The translations under genes were made by a program, and so were the position numbers. A stretch of DNA of 34,659 bases from Prochloraceae cyanobacterium. GTDB lineage: Bacteria; Cyanobacteriota; Cyanobacteriia; Cyanobacteriales; JASJDA01. Below the pieces are notes generated by a model. That model saw only the letters and a program-made list of their open reading frames with translations, ran no database searches and had not been told where the DNA came from. Within the stretch, counting starts at the first letter, position 1; the number at the start of each line of letters is the position of its first letter. This document shows positions 32,210-34,659 of this stretch, in pieces. The stretch is from assembly GCA_030065755.1 (NCBI GenBank), contig JASJDA010000102.1, forward strand, positions 1 through 34,659, read 5' to 3'.

Positions 32210-32384
32210 AGAGAAATTTTAAAGCTCAAAGTTCAACACTTAAAGCTTAAAAATTAACTCTCAAACCTCAGACCTTCAAAAATCAAATTGTAAAGGTTAA
32301 AGCTCGATAAAATCCGAGATATTGGTTGTAGGTCGCCATAAAACCTAGAGATTTCCACTCGGCTGAGCGGTCAGCATTTTAAAT
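32210..32384. other. spacer with a possible tRNA fragment
   Basis: No gene. GGCTGAGCGGTCAGC (32361-32375) resembles the D arm of a class II (Ser/Leu-type) tRNA, and GCATTTTAAATGC next to it is a small hairpin with no room for a 7-nt loop. CCGAG (about 32313) could pair with CTCGG (32358-32362). I read this as the debris of one further tRNA. Confidence 0.35.
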
Positions 32385-32455
32385 GCGGATATGGTGTAAA
32401 GGTAGCACTTAAGGTTTCCACCCTTTTAGTATCAGTTCAAATCTGATTATCCGCT
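32385..32455 (+). tRNA. tRNA-Gly (TCC)
   Basis: Perfect acceptor GCGGATA/TATCCGC, D stem GTGT/GCAC, anticodon loop TTTCCAC on AAGG/CCTT (outer T-T mismatch), T stem ATCAG/CTGAT with loop TTCAAAT, discriminator T. More intact than the upstream TCC gene. Confidence 0.88.
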
Positions 32456-32461
32456 CTGTAT

Positions 32462-32533
32462 AGTCCCGTAGCTCAATGGTAGAGCATTTGTTTTACACGC
32501 AAGGGGTTGCAGGTTCAAATCCTGTCGGGACTA
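32462..32533 (+). tRNA. tRNA-Val (TAC)
   Basis: Perfect acceptor AGTCCCG/CGGGACT, D stem GCTC/GAGC, anticodon stem TTTGT/GCAAG with loop TTTACAC, T stem GCAGG/CCTGT, discriminator A. Confidence 0.92.
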
Positions 32534-32541
32534 TTTTACTC

Positions 32542-32614
32542 GCCCTCATAGCTCAGCGCATAGAGCATCGCTCTTCTAAAGCGATCGTCCCAGGTTGGAA
32601 TCCTGGTGGGGGCA
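32542..32614 (+). tRNA. tRNA-Arg (TCT)
   Basis: Acceptor GCCCTCA/TGGGGGC with one U-G, D stem GCTC/GAGC (loop lacks GG), anticodon loop CTTCTAA on TCGCT/AGCGA, T stem CCAGG/CCTGG but T loop TTGGAAT instead of TTCGAAT. Last tRNA of the array; the loop changes may weaken it. Confidence 0.88.
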
Positions 32615-32625
32615 TTGGGGACTTG

Positions 32626-32660
32626 TTGAGCCACTCCCCCGTTTTTTAAACGGGGGATTC
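32626..32660 (-). mobile_element. solo IS200/IS605-like end hairpin
   Basis: A perfect 9-bp stem CCCCCGTTT/AAACGGGGG with a TTT loop. On the minus strand it reads GATT-free 'GAATCCCCCG...CGGGGGAGTGGCTCAA', ending in the TCAA of IS200/IS605 right ends. No transposase is attached. It sits 11 bp after the last tRNA and directly before the ATPase remnant, and could also terminate the array transcript. Confidence 0.55.
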
Positions 32661-32672
32661 AGGCTAGGAGTC

Positions 32673-33073
32673 AATGTTAGAAAAGTTAGACCAGAACGAG
32701 TTAAAGTTGGAAATACGATTGTCATCAAACCAAAGTTCGGGGAATGGAAGTTTTAGCTGGAAACGATCGCCTGTTACACCGAGCCAATATCTACCACGAT
32801 ACTTGCAATAATGTTGAAGGTTCGGTAGTTCATTTAGCAGTAGACAGTAAATATGCTGGCTATATCTCAATTAGCGATCGCCTTAAAGAAGATGCACCAC
32901 GAGCGATCGCGCAGCTAAAAAAAGCGGGAGTTACCGAAACTGTAATGCTGACAGGAGATAACCGAGTTGTAGCAAAAAAAGTTGCCGATCGATTGGGTTT
33001 GGATAACTATCAAGCTGAATTGCTACCAGAAGAAAAATTCCCGATCCTAAGATTGTTGGAACGATCGCCATAA
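32673..33073 (+). pseudogene. doubly deleted heavy-metal P-type ATPase remnant
   Basis: Two fragments in different frames. The first (from about 32673) reads NVRKVRPERVKVGNTIVIKP, which matches the actuator-domain region of P1B ATPases (PxxVxVGDxIxVKPGE). About 12 codons later another frame (ATG at 32744) reads VLAGNDRLLHRANI, then YAGYISISDRLKEDA, AIAQLKKAGVTETVMLTGDN and VADRLGLDNYQAELLPEEK, that is the end of the nucleotide domain and the phosphorylation-domain hinge TGDN. The DKTGT phosphorylation site, all membrane helices and the C-terminus are missing. The protein cannot transport metal. The deletion between the fragments spans most of the gene. Confidence 0.8.
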
Positions 33074-33214
33074 TATACTCGTCAACTAATCCCCTGTTGA
33101 TAAATTAGGTGGGGTGCGTTCAATATATTTTCCTGGGAATAGCAAAGCACGATCGAAAAATAGATTGAATAGGGAATAATAACTAGGGAGTGACGAGCTT
33201 TAGTTAAATAAGAG

Positions 33215-34195
33215 ATGGATTCTGTAGCTGATTTGCCCGTTCGATCGAACCCTGCTAAAGAAATGGCAGCAATAGAGACTTGGAATTTAAGAAAAGTCTA
33301 TCGCACCGGCTTCTGGCTAAATCAAAAAATTGTCTCTCTGAAAAATTGTTCTCTAAGAGTGTATCAGGGAGAAACTTTTGGTTTATTAGGGCCAAATGGT
33401 GCGGGTAAAACTACTCTTCTCAAGACATTGCTAGGTATTATTCGTCCTACATCGGGAAGAGGAGTAATACTGGGGAGTCCTATTGGCGATCGCCAGATCA
33501 AGGAACGTATCGGTTACTTGCCAGAAAATGCTTACTTATACGACTATCTTACTGCCTGGGAGTTTTTAGAATTTACCGCCGGACTGTTTCAAATACCTCG
33601 ATCGGTTCAAAAAAAACGCATACCCCAACTTTTAGATTTGGTGGGACTAGCTAAGTCCACGGCGCAAAAAAAGCAAATGCGACGCTATTCTAAAGGGATG
33701 CTGCAACGGGTAGGTATGGCTCAAGCTTTGATTAACGATCCGGAAGTGGTGTTTCTTGACGAACCCATGTCGGGGTTAGATCCTTTAGGACGCTATCAGG
33801 TAAGAGAAATTATTTTATCTCTTAAAGAACAGGGTAAAACCATATTCTTTAATTCTCACGTACTAGCAGATGTAGAACAAATTTGCGATCGCATCGCACT
33901 ATTAGCACTCGGAGAACTAATTTGTGTGGGTTCTCTTGAAGAACTTTTAGGTACTTCTGAAGCTTATCAAGTAGTTGTTCGAGGTGGTAATTACGAACAA
34001 TTGAAAAACTGGATTGACAATCCAGTTGAAGAAAATAATTATTGGCGCGGTCAACTTAAAGGAGATCTTCAAGAGTTTCTTGCTTGTTTAAAGAAGATAG
34101 AAGCAACACCGATCTCTATTAACCGCGATCGCGTCTCCTTAGAAGAATTCTTTGTTCGACAACTCAGAGAAAGGGGAATTAAATTTAGTTATTAA
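33215..34195 (+). CDS. ABC transporter ATP-binding protein (ABC-2 type)
   Basis: 326 aa with all nucleotide-binding motifs: Walker A GPNGAGKTTLL, Q-loop region IGYLPENAYLYDYLT, signature RYSKGMLQRVG, Walker B VVFLDEPMSGLD and the switch His in FFNSHVLADVEQ. After about residue 235 a C-terminal extension (EELLGTSEAYQVVVRGG...) is of the kind seen in NatA/CcmA-type ATPases. It would energise a separate ABC-2 permease, not seen in the window. Substrate unknown. AAGAG lies ahead of the ATG; a later methionine (residue 18, MAAIETWNLRK) is an alternative start close to the domain. Confidence 0.9.
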   Translation: MDSVADLPVRSNPAKEMAAIETWNLRKVYRTGFWLNQKIVSLKNCSLRVYQGETFGLLGPNGAGKTTLLKTLLGIIRPTSGRGVILGSPIGDRQIKERIGYLPENAYLYDYLTAWEFLEFTAGLFQIPRSVQKKRIPQLLDLVGLAKSTAQKKQMRRYSKGMLQRVGMAQALINDPEVVFLDEPMSGLDPLGRYQVREIILSLKEQGKTIFFNSHVLADVEQICDRIALLALGELICVGSLEELLGTSEAYQVVVRGGNYEQLKNWIDNPVEENNYWRGQLKGDLQEFLACLKKIEATPISINRDRVSLEEFFVRQLRERGIKFSY

Positions 34196-34281
34196 CGGGA
34201 CTTAAACTTTTGGTTTGACCAAATTGGTTCATTGCCATCTGAATATATGTTTTTTCGGTCGTTTTCTCCCAAGAGGAAGTT

Positions 34282-34572
34282 ATGGACGAAGAAAACATAG
34301 GTTTCCACGTTAAATTGGTTTCTACCACCACTAGTGCTTTGGGAGAAGTTGCGACCAATAAAGGGATGATTTTCTTCGCTTCTGCCCCTGAAGTGGTCGG
34401 ACAGTGTCAGATTAAAACACTGCCACTAGGATATAGCGCTGACGAGCTAATTTCACCTCACCTAGAGCCTTATGTTACACCCAGTCAATGTCCGCAAAAG
34501 CGCAACCAAATTAACCGCCAAGCATTCCACACAGGAGATTATACCAATTTCCCTTGTGTTTGCTACAAATAA
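34282..34572 (+). CDS. small hypothetical protein (96 aa)
   Basis: ATG with AAGAGGAAG directly upstream. MDEENIGFHVKLVSTTTSAL, then NKGMIFFASAPEV, KTLPLGYSADELISPH, and a Cys/Gln/Asn-containing C-terminus (SQCPQKRNQINRQ, GDYTNFPCVCYK). No membrane segment. I do not recognise a named family. The good ribosome binding site and normal composition suggest it is real. The three C-terminal cysteines (one in SQCP, two in CVC) could bind metal. Confidence 0.6.
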   Translation: MDEENIGFHVKLVSTTTSALGEVATNKGMIFFASAPEVVGQCQIKTLPLGYSADELISPHLEPYVTPSQCPQKRNQINRQAFHTGDYTNFPCVCYK

Positions 34573-34659
34573 TTTCGAGTGGGAGAGGGGGAGAGGGGGG
34601 GTCCAATGATTCTATTTTTAATGAGGGAGTCCTCACTGCCGATAACTTAATTGCGAAGA
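34573..34659. other. window edge with a purine repeat
   Basis: A GGGAGAGGGGGAGAGGGGGGG tract (34580-34601) of the same type as at 29465-29533, then about 55 bp open in several frames (one reads NDSIFNEGVLTADNLIAK) and cut by the window end. No gene can be called. Confidence 0.4.

Noticed and set aside
32313-32362. CCGAG...CTCGG pairing as a complete tRNA
   Set aside because: Only about 40 nt lie between the arms and no anticodon or T arm can be placed; kept only as possible debris.

Overview
The window is chromosomal DNA from a cyanobacterium. It carries psaE (photosystem I), a PedR-like redox regulator, many HIP1 octamers (GCGATCGC) inside and between genes, several cyanobacteria-specific families (DUF6391, a PIN/TRAM protein, a DevB-type adaptor, an HlyB-like exporter with a cyclic-nucleotide-binding domain) and typical short purine- or AT-rich cyanobacterial repeats. 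The genus cannot be fixed from the sequence alone.

Region 1 (1-6.05 kb) is accessory and eroded. It holds two unrecognised small genes, a remnant of a giant transglutaminase/helicase protein with a 16-bp inverted-repeat element at its 5' end, an orphan Nif11-type peptide precursor with a Gly-Gly cleavage site, a transposase fragment, a LuxR-type regulator, and a 5'-deleted RTX/ELWxxDGT gene that runs straight into the end of that regulator. Region 2 (6.09-15.3 kb) is mostly housekeeping: a TIGR03032 protein, the mutM-psaE-DUF6391 cluster, a non-autonomous IS200/IS605-like element, a pedR-like gene, fructokinase plus a HAD phosphatase, a DALR-domain protein carrying a 16-bp minisatellite, a Crp/Fnr regulator and an M20 amidohydrolase.

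Region 3 (16.0-29.5 kb) holds a type I secretion pair (HlyB-like exporter with a catalytically dead C39 domain, plus HlyD), a universal stress protein, a mercuric-reductase-like flavoprotein, an orphan DevB-like adaptor, a glycosyltransferase with TPR repeats, a PIN/TRAM membrane protein and hemW. No outer-membrane TolC is present. The broken RTX gene at 4.65-5.97 kb is the kind of substrate such a secretion system exports.

Region 4 (29.6-32.7 kb) is the most unusual part. It is a dense array of 22 tRNA-like genes covering 17 amino acids, all on the plus strand, often only 3-5 nt apart. A phage-type protein gene with a strong ribosome binding site lies inside it. Three array members have leucine anticodons (UAA, AAG, CAG) but no long variable arm. 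The distal part is decaying. The array ends at a lone IS200/IS605-like end hairpin and a doubly deleted heavy-metal P-type ATPase remnant. An ABC transporter ATPase and a small conserved-looking protein close the window.
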